Shown here: in pieces, positions 46,927-57,763 of the stretch | Position numbering within the stretch: the first letter of the stretch is position 1 | Layout of the letters: every line of letters starts with the position of its first letter | DNA from: Colwellia sp. MB3u-45 | Lineage (GTDB): Bacteria > Pseudomonadota > Gammaproteobacteria > Enterobacterales > Alteromonadaceae | Direction of reading: 5' to 3' | Length of the DNA: 64,000 bases | Assembly (NCBI RefSeq): GCF_014077005.1 | Contig: NZ_JACGVC010000049.1 | Coordinates: 248,001 to 312,000, forward strand | Program-made: the position numbers and the translations under genes | Notes under the pieces: generated by a model | The model's input: only the letters and a program-made list of their open reading frames with translations | The model's database searches: none | What the model was told of the DNA's origin: nothing

Positions 46927-47688
46927 TTGTCAAACCGTGTAGAACCTGAAATTCCAACGATTAATATCGATCAAGATCAAGTTAAGATGGCTCGTGAACC
47001 TGTAGCTAAAGCACACAAGTCAGAGCAAGTGAACTCTGCAACTAATACACCCAAAACATTAACTGCAGCGCAAACATTATTAATATTAATACCTTATTTT
47101 GCTCTAGCGGGTACTGGCTGGTATTTTTATCAACAGCAAGTGAGTGTAAATAATACCTTAGCGTCGAGCTCTGCGCGAATTCAACAGCTAGAAAACCAAC
47201 TCTCAGCTACCGGTGAAGAAATCGGTGAGTCAACCATTGCTTTAAAGGTTAAGTTAGAAGCGGTTAGTGAAAAAACAGAATTATTATTATCTGAAATGGA
47301 TAAACTCTGGGCTTCAGCTTGGCGGAGAAATCAAGAAGAAATTAAAGCCTTAAATTCAAAAAGTATCAACATGGCTCAACAGCAAGATAAAAACACCGGT
47401 TCAGTTAGCCAGCAAAATAACGCACTTAATGATTTAAAAGATAAGATTACCGCCACCGAGTTTTCAATTAATGCTGTTTCTGAGCAAATGGTTACTGCCA
47501 GTAGCTTAAAAGAGCAATTTAAAAAACTATCTACACAGCTCAATACTTTAGATGCCAATGCAAAAAGTCGTGATAAGCAACAAATGTTTACCGCGACTAG
47601 TATCAATCAGTTTGATACTAGTCTGCAATTACTCGTAGAGCGAATGGAACGTTTAGAGGCTATATTAGCGAGTAAGTCTGGACCCTAA
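46927..47688 (+). CDS. Single-pass membrane protein with long coiled coil, unknown function
   Basis: 253 residues from a TTG start supported by AGGAAG 6 bases upstream. A polar N-terminus (about 1-42) is followed by one membrane helix (about 48-67) and then a Gln/Lys/Glu-rich coiled coil to the end, so the bulk is probably periplasmic. No enzyme motif is seen and I do not recognise the family. The layout recalls scaffold or septal proteins, but that is only analogy. It lies between asnB and convergent pyrD, with terminators on both sides, so it is a single-gene unit. Confidence 0.78.
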   Translation: MSNRVEPEIPTINIDQDQVKMAREPVAKAHKSEQVNSATNTPKTLTAAQTLLILIPYFALAGTGWYFYQQQVSVNNTLASSSARIQQLENQLSATGEEIGESTIALKVKLEAVSEKTELLLSEMDKLWASAWRRNQEEIKALNSKSINMAQQQDKNTGSVSQQNNALNDLKDKITATEFSINAVSEQMVTASSLKEQFKKLSTQLNTLDANAKSRDKQQMFTATSINQFDTSLQLLVERMERLEAILASKSGP

Positions 47689-47742
47689 ATTTAACTCACC
47701 CTATATAAGTGGGCATTGAATTATAAGTGGAGATTGAACCAC

Positions 47743-47781
47743 AAAAAGGCCATCAACTGAAATCAGTTGATAGCCTTTTTA
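47743..47781. terminator. Bidirectional intrinsic terminator
   Basis: AAAAAGGC and GCCTTTTT enclose the inner helix ATCAACTGA/TCAGTTGAT. It separates the coiled-coil gene from convergent pyrD. Confidence 0.9.
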
Positions 47782-47828
47782 TATTTTTTGCTTTTGCAAT
47801 CAATTTGATCGCGTAAGACTAAGCAATT

Positions 47829-48842
47829 TTACTTCAGTGTTTGCACGATTTCTTTTATCAATTCTGGCCCTTGATAAATAAAGCCAGTATACACTTGGAC
47901 TAACTTTGCCCCTGCCGCAAATTTTTCTTGAGCGTCTGCGCCAGACGCTATACCGCCGACACCAATAATCGGCAGCTTGTTATCAAGTGCTTTTGCTAGT
48001 AATTGAATAACTTCAGTACTTTTTTCTTTTACCGGTGCGCCACTTAATCCGCCCTGTTCATTACCAAAGGGTAAATGTGACACTTTATCACGTGCTAAGG
48101 TGGTATTTGTGGCAATTACGCCATCAATATTGTTGGCAATTAAGCACTCAGCAATAGACTTTATTTCCTCGGCATTTAAATCTGGCGCTATTTTTACCGC
48201 AACAGGCACGTACTTACCATATTGCTCTGCTAACGCAGTTTGTTCAGCTTTTAATGCTGATAGTAGTTCATTAAGTGCATCGCCATATTGTAGCGAGCGT
48301 AAACCTGGGGTATTAGGTGATGATATATTAACCGCAATGTAAGTAGCATAGTCATAAACTTTACGCATACAGTGAATATAATCATCTTTAGCATTTTCAT
48401 CTGGCGTATCTTTATTTTTACCAATATTAATACCCAAAACACCAGGGTACTTAGCTTTAATTACTTGGTCAACGAGATAATCAACACCTTTATTATTAAA
48501 ACCCATACGGTTAATAATAGCGTTTGCTTCTGGTAATCTGAAAATTCGTGGCTTGTCATTACCTGGTTGAGGTCGTGGCGTTACTGTTCCCACTTCAACA
48601 AAGCCAAAACCTAAAGCTTCAAAGGCTTTAATGCACTCGCCATTTTTATCTAACCCTGCCGCTAAACCGACTGGATTAGGAAACTTAATGCCCATAACCT
48701 CTACCGGTTTATTGGCTATGGTTTGCTTATAAAGTAAATTAAGCGGCGAAGCGCCTGTTGCTTTAAAGCCTTTAATCGTTAATTCGTGAATTGCTTCTGC
48801 ATCGAATTTAAAAAACACTTTACGAATAGCTGAGTAAAACAT
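47829..48842 (-). CDS. pyrD: Dihydroorotate dehydrogenase (quinone), class 2
   Basis: 337 residues, the usual class 2 size, with the membrane-associating N-terminal helices. FMN-domain motifs: '[15 protein letters not shown]', '[19 protein letters not shown]', 'NRMGFNNKG', '[13 protein letters not shown]' with the catalytic Ser, and '[19 protein letters not shown]'. It oxidises dihydroorotate in pyrimidine synthesis, passing electrons to quinone. The glutamate dehydrogenase gene upstream on the same strand is separated by a terminator. Confidence 0.97.
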   Translation of the reverse strand: MFYSAIRKVFFKFDAEAIHELTIKGFKATGASPLNLLYKQTIANKPVEVMGIKFPNPVGLAAGLDKNGECIKAFEALGFGFVEVGTVTPRPQPGNDKPRIFRLPEANAIINRMGFNNKGVDYLVDQVIKAKYPGVLGINIGKNKDTPDENAKDDYIHCMRKVYDYATYIAVNISSPNTPGLRSLQYGDALNELLSALKAEQTALAEQYGKYVPVAVKIAPDLNAEEIKSIAECLIANNIDGVIATNTTLARDKVSHLPFGNEQGGLSGAPVKEKSTEVIQLLAKALDNKLPIIGVGGIASGADAQEKFAAGAKLVQVYTGFIYQGPELIKEIVQTLK

Positions 48843-49082
48843 AATACCTCTTTAATTATATATAATACTAATACCAATCTTACTAATTATCTGATCATTT
48901 TTACTGGTTAAAATAACCAACTACTGCGTTATTTATTTAATAATTAGAACAACTAGTTATTAAAATAAACGCCTTATATTTGGCCATTTTTCCTGCGTAT
49001 AAAGTAGACCACCTAATTAATGAAATTGGTATAAATTGCCATGCGAGAAACTAACATCAATCGCTAAACATAAACTTGATGA

Positions 49083-49110
49083 CAAAAAAATCCCCGCTCA
49101 TGGCGGGGAT
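49083..49110 (-). terminator. Intrinsic terminator downstream of glutamate dehydrogenase
   Basis: On the minus strand ATCCCCGC pairs with GCGGGGAT around a 5-base loop, followed by a run of seven T. Confidence 0.92.
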
Positions 49111-49118
49111 CTTAACAC

Positions 49119-52100
49119 TTATTTCACGGGGTCGCAGTTCAAACTTAACAACATTAATTCTCGCAACGCAACGGAGAACTTGGCAAACTCATGAGTTTGC
49201 CCAACTCTAAAGTTAGCCAAAATATGCTGCCAGCGTTCAAGTGGTTGGGCATTATCTACAAACCATTTATCCAACATGGCGTCAATATCGGTTGAGTTTT
49301 TATTACCACTTAATATCACCGAAGTTAATGAACGTTGTTGCCAATCAAGTTCTTCTCTAAATGACGACCTTGCTAGCGCTTGCCAGTGGTTCGATACCGG
49401 TTGCGTGGTAATTTGATCTAAGAACCAATGTAAGTCTAATCTAGCACCCAGTTTAAAGTAAAGATCGGTCGCTAATTCAGTTGGCACGGCTTCAGATTTT
49501 GCAATTTCTGCAATATCCATTACCGAGAACAAGGTGCTCAGTAATGAAATTCTTAATGCCACAGACTCAGGCGCCCCAGCTTTAATCAAATCATTTTCTA
49601 CGCGTTTAATTTGCGCTGCTTCATCTTCAATCATATAACTAGTAATATTGCTTGAAAGTTTAGCAAATGTGGCATGATAAAATTCAATTGATTGAGCGAT
49701 GTTCATTGACTTAGAGCGATGACGAAGGAACCAACGTGTCGCACGGCGTACTGTTCTGCGTAACTGAAATAGCATTTCTGTTTGGATAGAGGTAGAAATT
49801 TTATTATCTAAATCACTGATCTGTGTCCAAATGTCTGATAACTCAAATACCGCACTCGCCATACTATAGCAATTAGCAATTTCAGACGTTGTTGCCCCAG
49901 TTTCTTCTTTCATACGGTGAACAAAATTAAAGCCCATATCGTTACCAATATTATTGGCTAACTTAGTCGCTATAATTTCAGCTCGTAGGGGATGATCTTG
50001 CATTTGCGCACTGTAATTATCTTGCAGCTTTTTTGGAAAGGCTTTAATGAGCAAGCTTTGGTGAAATTCGTTGTCGCTAATTTCAGGACAAACCAGCTCT
50101 TCTTTTAGTACCATTTTACTATAGGCAAGTAAAACGGAAAGCTCAGGGCGTGTTAACCCTTTACCTAAAGATAAACGCTCGGCAATTTCTTCATCACTTG
50201 GAATAAATTCTAACGCTCTAACTAATTTACCCGAACGCTCTAACTCAGTAATAAATTGTGCTTGTTCTTTCAGCTGCTTAACACCACGTAACTCTGTGAT
50301 TGACAAAGAGTGAGTTTGGCGATAGCAATCATCTATCACGATATCACCCACTTCTTCGGTCATGTCAGCAAGAATTTTATTACGCTGCTTAACCGTTAAG
50401 TCACCATTTTGAACTAAACCATTGAGTAATATTTTGATGTTAACTTCGTTATCTGAGCAATCAACGCCACCGGCATTATCAACAAAATCAGCATTAAGAC
50501 GACCGCCTTTAGCGGCAAATTCAATTCGACCTAACTGCGTTAAGCCTAAATTACCGCCTTCACCTACTACTTTCGCTTCTAGATCTTGGCCATTGATGCG
50601 TAATGAGTCGTTAGCACGGTCACCCACTTCTAGGTGAGATTCTTTTGAGCCTTTAACGTAAGTACCAATGCCACCATTCCATAACAAATCAACCTTCATT
50701 TTTAATAAAGCTTGAATTAAGTCATTAGGTGCCATGGTTTGCTTTTGCGTACCAATCATTTTCTTAATTTGCGGCGTCAACTTTATTGACTTAGCAGAGC
50801 GATTGAATAATCCCCCTCCTTCCGAAACCAGTGACATATCAAAATCTTCCCATGAACAACCTGGAAGATTAAATAAACGCTCACGCTCAACATAAGTAGT
50901 CGCTGCATCTGGCGTTGGGTCAATAAAGATATGTAAGTGGTTAAATGCGACTTGTAGTCGGATGTGCTTTGATAATAACATGCCATTACCAAAAACATCA
51001 CCAGCCATATCGCCAATACCAACGACAGTAAAATCAGTAGTTTGACAATCAATATCCATTTCTCGAAAGTGACGTTTAACTGATTCCCATGCACCTTTAG
51101 CGGTTATTCCCATGCCTTTATGGTCGTAGCCAACACTGCCACCTGAGGCAAACGCGTCGCCTAACCAAAAATTAAATTCATCAGAAATACTATTGGCAAT
51201 ATCCGAAAATGTAGCGGTACCTTTATCAGCGGCAACAACTAAATAAGGGTCATCTTCATCGTGACGCACAACATTTAATGGCGGGACTATTTCACCGTTA
51301 ATAATATTGTCGGTAATATCAAGTAAACCACGAATGAAGGTACGATAGCACTCTTTACCCGCTTCAAAAATTTCATTTCTGTTACCGCTTGGTAGTTGCT
51401 TACAAACAAAACCACCTTTTGCACCCACAGGGACAATAACGGTATTTTTAACTTGTTGGGCTTTCACCAAACCTAGTACTTCAGTGCGGAAATCTTCGCG
51501 ACGGTCAGACCAACGTAAACCACCACGAGCAACTTTACCACCGCGTAAGTGCACACCTTCTACTTGCGGAGAGTAAACAAATATTTCAAATTTAGGTAAA
51601 GGCAAAGGTACGTCTGTAATTAGCGCTGGTAAAATCTTGAATGAAATATAAGACTTCTCACCCGTAACAGGATGTGGCTGAAAATAGTTAGTACGAATAG
51701 TGGCATTAATCATCTCAACAAAGCGGCGAATAATACGGTCATCATCTAAGCTAGCAACACTGTCTAGAGAGGACTCTATGCTAGTGTGCACCTTCTCTAT
51801 CAATTTCTCATTTAACTTTTTAGCCGGTGAGAAGCGTAAGTTAAACAGTCTAATTAATAACTTGGCAATACTCGGATAACGAGCAAAAGTATTTTCAGTG
51901 TAATTTTGGCTAAAGGTACCACCAATTTGACGCTCATATTTAGCGTAGGCACGGATAATTGATACTTCACGACCGCCTAATTCAGCGCCTAAGATTAAAC
52001 GGTTAAATCCGTCGTCTTCTAACTGCCCTGACCACACTTTTGCAAAAGCGTCTTGGAATAAGCTCTGAACAATCTCTAAGTTGAACTTACCTTTGCCAGT

Positions 52101-53960
52101 AAGTAACATTGAGAAGTCTAAAATCCAATAGACTTCACCGCTTTCTGATTTTACGGCATACGGACTTTCGCCGATAACACGTAAACCAAAGTTTTCCAAC
52201 ATAGGTAGAACATCAGATAAATGTAATGGCTCACCCGAATGGAATAACTTTAATTTTACAGAGCGGCTGTTAGCGTCTTCTTCTTGTGGTTGATAAAACA
52301 ACATTTCAAGTTTGTTGTCAGCAGATAAAGCTTCAAACTTTTCAATATCGACAATAGCTGTGCCCGGTAAAACTTCATCTTTATAGGCTTGTGGGAAGCT
52401 AGTATATTTTCTACTTAACGCTTTGCCTTTGGCTTCGCCTTTATGCGAGTTTAATGAATCAGCTAAATTATCATCCCAACTGCGTGCAGCATGGTTTAAA
52501 TTCTTTTCAATTTCTTTCACATTAATGTCTGCTTTTGTCGAGTTAACTCTAACGATATAGTGCGTACGAGCTTGTGCGGACTCTGAGAAGTAAGTGGTGA
52601 ATTCTACTTCTTCATTGCTACCTAATGCTTCTTGTAACAATTTTTGAGTATTAACACGTAGTGCCGTGTTGTAACGCTCGCGTGGTACATAAACCATACA
52701 AGAGTAAAAGCGGTTGAAGGCATCACGGCGCATAAACAAGCCTGAATAATCACGCTCTTGCATTTGAAATATACCGATGACATTTTTCAATAATTCAGCG
52801 GGTGAACTTTGTAAAATCTCATCTCTTGGGTAAGTTTCAAGTATGTTGATTAATGCTTTATAAGCATGGGTGCCTTGAGCAAAACCGGAATTGTTACAAG
52901 TAACCAAAACTTTAGATTTGATTAACGGTAAATCTAAAGCGCTATTGGTATAATAAGCCGAACCAAATAAGCCAACAAAGCGCTCTTCACCAATAACATT
53001 GCCTTTATTGTCAAAACGTTTCACACCAATATAGTCAAGATGAGCGGGACGATGTACGCGCGACTTAGCATTGGTTTTTGTTAAAACAAGTAAGTTATTG
53101 CCTAACGCTATTTCTCGGGCTGATTCGCTCAGCTCAGACATCAGGCGCTCTTTGCTGCCGCCATACTGGTTCATTAAGCCTAAACTCGTGCTAATATCAG
53201 CCGACAGCGCTATGTCGCCTTCTAATGTCTTCACTTGGTAAGCGCGATAACCTAATAAGGTAAAGTTATCGGCTAACATCCATTCTAAAAGGCTCACGCT
53301 ATCGCGGTGCTCTTCTTTAGAACAAGGTAAAACAGCCTGTTTAACTTCCTCAATAACACTACGCAGACGTGCCTGCATAGGTTGCCAATCGTTTACTGTC
53401 ACAGCAATATCACTGACCACTGAATGTAATTCTTTGGCGATATTTTCTAATACTTTAGCGTCAATTTGACGATCAATTTCGATAAAAAATACTGTTTCAA
53501 CAGACGTTGACTTAAATGATTGGTCGACAGAGGAAGAAAGTTTAGTGATATTTTTGCTTTTGCCACGAATAATTTTTATTGGCGAATTTAGCATTAAATG
53601 TGGTGTTAGGTTTAATCGACTTAAGGCAATACGCACAGAGTCGACTAAAAATGGCATATCACGGACAATTATTTCGATAATGGTATGGCTAGATTTCCAA
53701 CCGTTTTTTGAAACCTGTGGATTAAAGACTTTAATCACTGGCTTATCATCTTGAGAATCGTTCAACGTATTCCACAGACTTAGCGTGGCACCGTACATGT
53801 CACTATCATTTCTATGATCTAAATCTAACGTGGAAATGTTTTTATAAAGCAACTCAGAAAATTGATTTACAAGGGGAGCTGTTGCCGATGGAACTTTTTT
53901 TTGTATTAACTCTGCTACGTTCGAGAGTATCACTGAAGGTAAACCGTCTACTAACGTCAT
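49119..53960 (-). CDS. gdhB: NAD-specific glutamate dehydrogenase (large, 180-kDa class)
   Basis: 1613 residues, matching the large bacterial NAD-GDH class. The N-terminal half holds ACT-like and helical regulatory domains; the catalytic core contains 'HLRGGKVARGGLRWSDRREDFR', shortened here to its 'GGLRWSDR' hallmark, then 'VPVGAKGGFVCK' and 'GIGDMAGDVFGNGML'. It deaminates glutamate to 2-oxoglutarate with NAD+, a mainly catabolic role, and members are often allosterically controlled (e.g. by arginine). AAGGG lies about 7 bases before the ATG. The symbol follows Pseudomonas usage. Confidence 0.95.
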   Translation of the reverse strand: MTLVDGLPSVILSNVAELIQKKVPSATAPLVNQFSELLYKNISTLDLDHRNDSDMYGATLSLWNTLNDSQDDKPVIKVFNPQVSKNGWKSSHTIIEIIVRDMPFLVDSVRIALSRLNLTPHLMLNSPIKIIRGKSKNITKLSSSVDQSFKSTSVETVFFIEIDRQIDAKVLENIAKELHSVVSDIAVTVNDWQPMQARLRSVIEEVKQAVLPCSKEEHRDSVSLLEWMLADNFTLLGYRAYQVKTLEGDIALSADISTSLGLMNQYGGSKERLMSELSESAREIALGNNLLVLTKTNAKSRVHRPAHLDYIGVKRFDNKGNVIGEERFVGLFGSAYYTNSALDLPLIKSKVLVTCNNSGFAQGTHAYKALINILETYPRDEILQSSPAELLKNVIGIFQMQERDYSGLFMRRDAFNRFYSCMVYVPRERYNTALRVNTQKLLQEALGSNEEVEFTTYFSESAQARTHYIVRVNSTKADINVKEIEKNLNHAARSWDDNLADSLNSHKGEAKGKALSRKYTSFPQAYKDEVLPGTAIVDIEKFEALSADNKLEMLFYQPQEEDANSRSVKLKLFHSGEPLHLSDVLPMLENFGLRVIGESPYAVKSESGEVYWILDFSMLLTGKGKFNLEIVQSLFQDAFAKVWSGQLEDDGFNRLILGAELGGREVSIIRAYAKYERQIGGTFSQNYTENTFARYPSIAKLLIRLFNLRFSPAKKLNEKLIEKVHTSIESSLDSVASLDDDRIIRRFVEMINATIRTNYFQPHPVTGEKSYISFKILPALITDVPLPLPKFEIFVYSPQVEGVHLRGGKVARGGLRWSDRREDFRTEVLGLVKAQQVKNTVIVPVGAKGGFVCKQLPSGNRNEIFEAGKECYRTFIRGLLDITDNIINGEIVPPLNVVRHDEDDPYLVVAADKGTATFSDIANSISDEFNFWLGDAFASGGSVGYDHKGMGITAKGAWESVKRHFREMDIDCQTTDFTVVGIGDMAGDVFGNGMLLSKHIRLQVAFNHLHIFIDPTPDAATTYVERERLFNLPGCSWEDFDMSLVSEGGGLFNRSAKSIKLTPQIKKMIGTQKQTMAPNDLIQALLKMKVDLLWNGGIGTYVKGSKESHLEVGDRANDSLRINGQDLEAKVVGEGGNLGLTQLGRIEFAAKGGRLNADFVDNAGGVDCSDNEVNIKILLNGLVQNGDLTVKQRNKILADMTEEVGDIVIDDCYRQTHSLSITELRGVKQLKEQAQFITELERSGKLVRALEFIPSDEEIAERLSLGKGLTRPELSVLLAYSKMVLKEELVCPEISDNEFHQSLLIKAFPKKLQDNYSAQMQDHPLRAEIIATKLANNIGNDMGFNFVHRMKEETGATTSEIANCYSMASAVFELSDIWTQISDLDNKISTSIQTEMLFQLRRTVRRATRWFLRHRSKSMNIAQSIEFYHATFAKLSSNITSYMIEDEAAQIKRVENDLIKAGAPESVALRISLLSTLFSVMDIAEIAKSEAVPTELATDLYFKLGARLDLHWFLDQITTQPVSNHWQALARSSFREELDWQQRSLTSVILSGNKNSTDIDAMLDKWFVDNAQPLERWQHILANFRVGQTHEFAKFSVALRELMLLSLNCDPVK

Positions 53961-54153
53961 GCCTTTTCCCTTTTTGGATAAAACGCTTAAAAAAATTATT
54001 ATTTTTAGTCTGTCTTAGACTACAAATTATAACAGCGATCTTATTAATAAACATAGGGAAATGCGAGGACTATTTTAGATGCATTACTTTAAAAACTGTA
54101 CATTTATCTGTCTCTGATACTGACATTTTCTATTTATTCATTAGTTATAAATA

Positions 54154-54177
54154 GAAAATGACCTTTCGGTCATTTTC
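54154..54177 (-). terminator. Intrinsic terminator downstream of the RND permease gene
   Basis: GAAAATGACC pairs with GGTCATTTTC around a GAAA tetraloop on the minus strand, followed by a T-containing tail. It separates the RND gene from gdhB. Confidence 0.75.
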
Positions 54178-54218
54178 TTGTTTATTTATGCACAATTATT
54201 TTTTAAATTAATTAGCAT

Positions 54219-56537
54219 TTATTTTCGTTGTGGCCATAAAAATGCCGCTATAGCTGGTAATACCAGTACGGCAGCAATCATATTAACTAAAAACATAAAG
54301 GTTAATAGTATTCCCATATCAACTTGAAATTTTAAATCAGAGAAAAACCAGGTTGAAACACCTATGGCTAAAGTCACTCCGGTGATTAGTACCGCACTGC
54401 CTCGCTCTTTAAGCGCGTCAAAATAAGCACTTTGAACCGTAGCACCATTGCGCAGCTTAACACTCATAGTAGAGAGGATATAAATGCCGTAATCAACACC
54501 TATACCTACGCCTAAGGCGATAACGGGTAACGTTGATACCGTTAAGCCAATATCAAGTGCTGTCATCAACCATTGTGCAAGCGTTGATACGACGTAAAGT
54601 GGCACAACGACAGCGATTGTTGCTCTTAAACTTCTAAAGCTTAACAAACATAAAATAATCACCGCTCCATAAACATAAAGCATCATAGGGATCTGGGCAG
54701 CTTCTACCGCTTCATTAGTCGCCGCCATTACGCCAACAGGACCAGAAGCAAGTTTAAACGATAAATTATCATTACCTAGTTCGCTAGCCGCAAGTTTTGC
54801 CGCATCAACCACACGATTAATTGTTTCGGCTTTATGATCTGTTAAAAACAAAATCACCGGCATGGCGCTACAATCGCTATTGAGTAAACCACTAGAGGAT
54901 GGCACGCGTGCAATTGATTGCACCAAGGTTTGTGTATTACGAGATAGCACACGCCATTTCGGATTACCTTCGTTGTAGCCCGCGTTCACAATTTTTGCGA
55001 TGGACGCTAAACTTACCGCTGACTGCACGCCTGGAATGTTCTCCATGCGCCACTGAAATCTATCAATAGTGTTCATATGATTATAGTAAGTACAAGCGTC
55101 TGCCGTGGTTTCAACAATCACTGACATATAATCGACACTAATGGCATATTTGTCGGTAATTAAAAAGGTATCTTGGTTATAACGTGACTTTTCATGCAGT
55201 GAGGGTGCACCGGCATGTAACTCCCCTATTTTCATATTTTGGGCTTCTTGGTAACCCACAATATAAAGCACAGCCGTACAAGCTAGTATAATCAACGCGA
55301 CCTTACGTGTCGCAAATAACGACATAAAGTGCCATATACCATCGGTCGCAGAACCCTCTTTAGCTTGCTGGTTTTCTTTACTTTTTGGCACATGCATGTA
55401 AGAAACTAACAGCGGTAACAAGACCAAATTAGTTAAAATAATCATGGCGACACCCAGTGACGCAGTAATGGCAAGCTCGCGAATAATGCCAATATCAATG
55501 GATAACAACGTCATAAAGCCCACAGTATCTGACAACAGTGCGATACCACCTGGCACTAATAGCACACGGAAACTTAGTTGCGCCGCTTCTTTGCTAGTTT
55601 TTCCCGTATTAACCAATTTAGAAACAGAGTTAATCATTTGCACACCATGACTAACCCCGATTGCAAAGACTAAAAAGGGCACCAAAATCGACATAGGGTC
55701 TAAGCCAAACCCGAGCGTTGATAACATACCTAGTTGCCATACAACGGCAATCAATGAACATGAAATAGGTAAAATAGTTAAAGCAATTGAGCGACAAAAC
55801 CAAAATACCATTAACGTTGTAATAGCGATGGCAATAGCAAAAAAAGTTACAACCCCTTTTGCTCCTTGTGCAACATCACCCACCATTTTGGTAAAGCCAA
55901 TAATATGAATTGAGATATTGTCTTTTTCAAACTTACCCCGAATTTCATCTTCCAATTGACCAGCAAGTACGATGCTATCTAACTTCTCACCCGTATTTGG
56001 ATCAATCTCCATTAACGAGGCTTTCACCATAGAACAACTGTAATCATCAGCAACAATACTACCAACAATGCCCGCTTTTTCTATATTCCCTTTTACAATA
56101 GCTAAACCCGCGGCATCTGATTGAAAACTGGCCGGTATTACTGGCCCACCGGCAAAACCATCTTCAACGATTTCAACAAATCGTGTACTAGGTGAAAATA
56201 AAGATTTCACCTGAATTCTGTCAACACCCGGTATAAAAAATAGCTGGTCATGTACGCCTTTTAAGGCGGTAAAAAACTCAGAATTAAAAATATCCCCACT
56301 GCTATCACACACTGAAATCAATACGTTATTTGCACCACCAAAATTTTCCCTATGCTCGAGATAGGTTTTCATATAAGTGTGGTTAAGTGGGATATGCTTG
56401 GTGAAGGCTGCATCAAGCTTAATTTGTGTTGCTTGAAACAACAAAAATATACTGGTCAGAGCAAAAAATACCAGTACGGCTAATCGACGACGAAAAAGTG
56501 TTGCTTCGACAACATTAATAATAGAGTTAAATTTCAT
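54219..56537 (-). CDS. RND/MMPL-family transporter
   Basis: 772 residues, about 12 membrane segments arranged as two halves, each with one segment followed by a large periplasmic loop and five more. Conserved pieces include 'FLVFAIGVSHGVQMINSV' in the first half and 'VIALGVGIGVDYGIYILST' in the second, typical of MMPL/sterol-sensing-type RND proteins. No adaptor or TolC gene is nearby. It starts 5 bases after the YCF48-like gene, and the DUF1302/DUF1329 pair lies just upstream, a gene set seen in other proteobacteria. The cargo is probably a hydrophobic compound (inferred). Confidence 0.9.
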   Translation of the reverse strand: MKFNSIINVVEATLFRRRLAVLVFFALTSIFLLFQATQIKLDAAFTKHIPLNHTYMKTYLEHRENFGGANNVLISVCDSSGDIFNSEFFTALKGVHDQLFFIPGVDRIQVKSLFSPSTRFVEIVEDGFAGGPVIPASFQSDAAGLAIVKGNIEKAGIVGSIVADDYSCSMVKASLMEIDPNTGEKLDSIVLAGQLEDEIRGKFEKDNISIHIIGFTKMVGDVAQGAKGVVTFFAIAIAITTLMVFWFCRSIALTILPISCSLIAVVWQLGMLSTLGFGLDPMSILVPFLVFAIGVSHGVQMINSVSKLVNTGKTSKEAAQLSFRVLLVPGGIALLSDTVGFMTLLSIDIGIIRELAITASLGVAMIILTNLVLLPLLVSYMHVPKSKENQQAKEGSATDGIWHFMSLFATRKVALIILACTAVLYIVGYQEAQNMKIGELHAGAPSLHEKSRYNQDTFLITDKYAISVDYMSVIVETTADACTYYNHMNTIDRFQWRMENIPGVQSAVSLASIAKIVNAGYNEGNPKWRVLSRNTQTLVQSIARVPSSSGLLNSDCSAMPVILFLTDHKAETINRVVDAAKLAASELGNDNLSFKLASGPVGVMAATNEAVEAAQIPMMLYVYGAVIILCLLSFRSLRATIAVVVPLYVVSTLAQWLMTALDIGLTVSTLPVIALGVGIGVDYGIYILSTMSVKLRNGATVQSAYFDALKERGSAVLITGVTLAIGVSTWFFSDLKFQVDMGILLTFMFLVNMIAAVLVLPAIAAFLWPQRK

Positions 56538-56542
56538 GACAG

Positions 56543-57547
56543 TTACTTAGTTACGTTAATGGTTTTGATACCAACATCAGAGACGGCGATAATTTTATTT
56601 TCATACCAAACCCCCGCTATAAGTGCTTTACCATCTTTTTGAAGATGTTGGGTAAATGTAGCACCATCATCACGACTTTCTAATAAGACGCCGTTATTAC
56701 CCAAGATAAAAACCCGTTGATCGTCACTAAGCACAATAGCACTTAACAAGGCGGTAACGTCGCTATCAATTGCTTGCCATGGCGTACCATTACGTAAACT
56801 ACGAAAGATATGACCTCGTAAACCCACAACCAGTAAGTTGCCTTCCTGTGTGCGTTTTATATCGTAAAATGAACCTGGATATATCTCATCAAGTTTTTCC
56901 CAACTCGCGCCAAAATCATTACTTTTTGCAATTAAACCCATTTCACCCGCTAAATATAACGTACGACCATCGGCAACAACGCGATTAAAATGCGGTAATA
57001 TACTGCTTTGCACATCTAAATACGCTTCTTCATCTTGTAGTTTTAATTCGGCTAAATACGTTTGGTCCTCTGGGTAAAGCAATTCATTATGATGCTCTAT
57101 AACCCAATGCTCGCCACCGTCATTTGTACGGTAAAACAAACCATAGGAGCCAATAGCAATACCGTTATCTTTATCTAAAAACAACACATCCAACAAGGGT
57201 TTTTCTACTTGTGGTAGATGCTGTTGTATTTGCCAAGAAAGGCCACCATCTTTTGACGATAATATAGTGGCGTCATGGCCGACCGCCCAACCGTTGTCTT
57301 CATCGGTAAAATAAACCGCGGTTAATGTTACTTGTACAGGCACTTGTGCTTGCTGCCACTGCACACCATCTGTTGAAAGTAAAATGTGACCACGCTCACC
57401 AACAACCACTAATTTTGATTGATTAATTACCGTAATATCAAGCAAGAGTGATTTACTCGCCAGTGGAGCAATTACCGAGTCGAGTGTTTGCGCATTAATA
57501 ATAGGGATAGTAAGAAAACTGAGTAAAATAACGAGAAGACGCATCAT
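56543..57547 (-). CDS. YCF48-like secreted beta-propeller protein
   Basis: 334 residues with a signal peptide ending near 'PIINAQT'. Repeats of the form 'D-x-x-x-GWAVGHDATILSSKDGG' and 'GIAIGSYGLFYRTNDGG' show the Ycf48/BNR-type propeller ('LAGEMGLIAKSNDFGASW', 'VLLESRDDGATF'). In plants Ycf48 helps assemble photosystem II; bacterial copies of this type travel with RND genes and have no defined role. A periplasmic partner of the transporter is likely. Confidence 0.85.
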   Translation of the reverse strand: MMRLLVILLSFLTIPIINAQTLDSVIAPLASKSLLLDITVINQSKLVVVGERGHILLSTDGVQWQQAQVPVQVTLTAVYFTDEDNGWAVGHDATILSSKDGGLSWQIQQHLPQVEKPLLDVLFLDKDNGIAIGSYGLFYRTNDGGEHWVIEHHNELLYPEDQTYLAELKLQDEEAYLDVQSSILPHFNRVVADGRTLYLAGEMGLIAKSNDFGASWEKLDEIYPGSFYDIKRTQEGNLLVVGLRGHIFRSLRNGTPWQAIDSDVTALLSAIVLSDDQRVFILGNNGVLLESRDDGATFTQHLQKDGKALIAGVWYENKIIAVSDVGIKTINVTK

Positions 57548-57717
57548 TAACTATATTAGCTCCATTCATTTGGACTGTAGAGGCCATAAGCCTCAAATTA
57601 GGTATATTAAGGAGAAAATGGGCTTTAGCAATGCCCATCGATACCAAGATATCCACCGTCTTTAGCTTAGCTAATAAACGGTGGAATAAAAATTAAATAA
57701 CTATTTGAAAACTTTAA

Positions 57718-57749
57718 AACAAAAACGGCTAGCACTCGCCAGCCGTTTT
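57718..57749 (-). terminator. Intrinsic terminator downstream of the DUF1329 gene
   Basis: On the minus strand AAAACGGCT pairs with AGCCGTTTT over a 10-base loop, followed by TGTTTT. It separates the DUF1302-DUF1329 pair from the YCF48-RND pair. Confidence 0.85.
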
Positions 57750-57763
57750 ATCAAGGTTATTAC

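Noticed and set aside
50783-51094. 103-codon minus-strand frame inside gdhB
   Set aside because: It lies in another frame of a clearly conserved gene and has no start signal.
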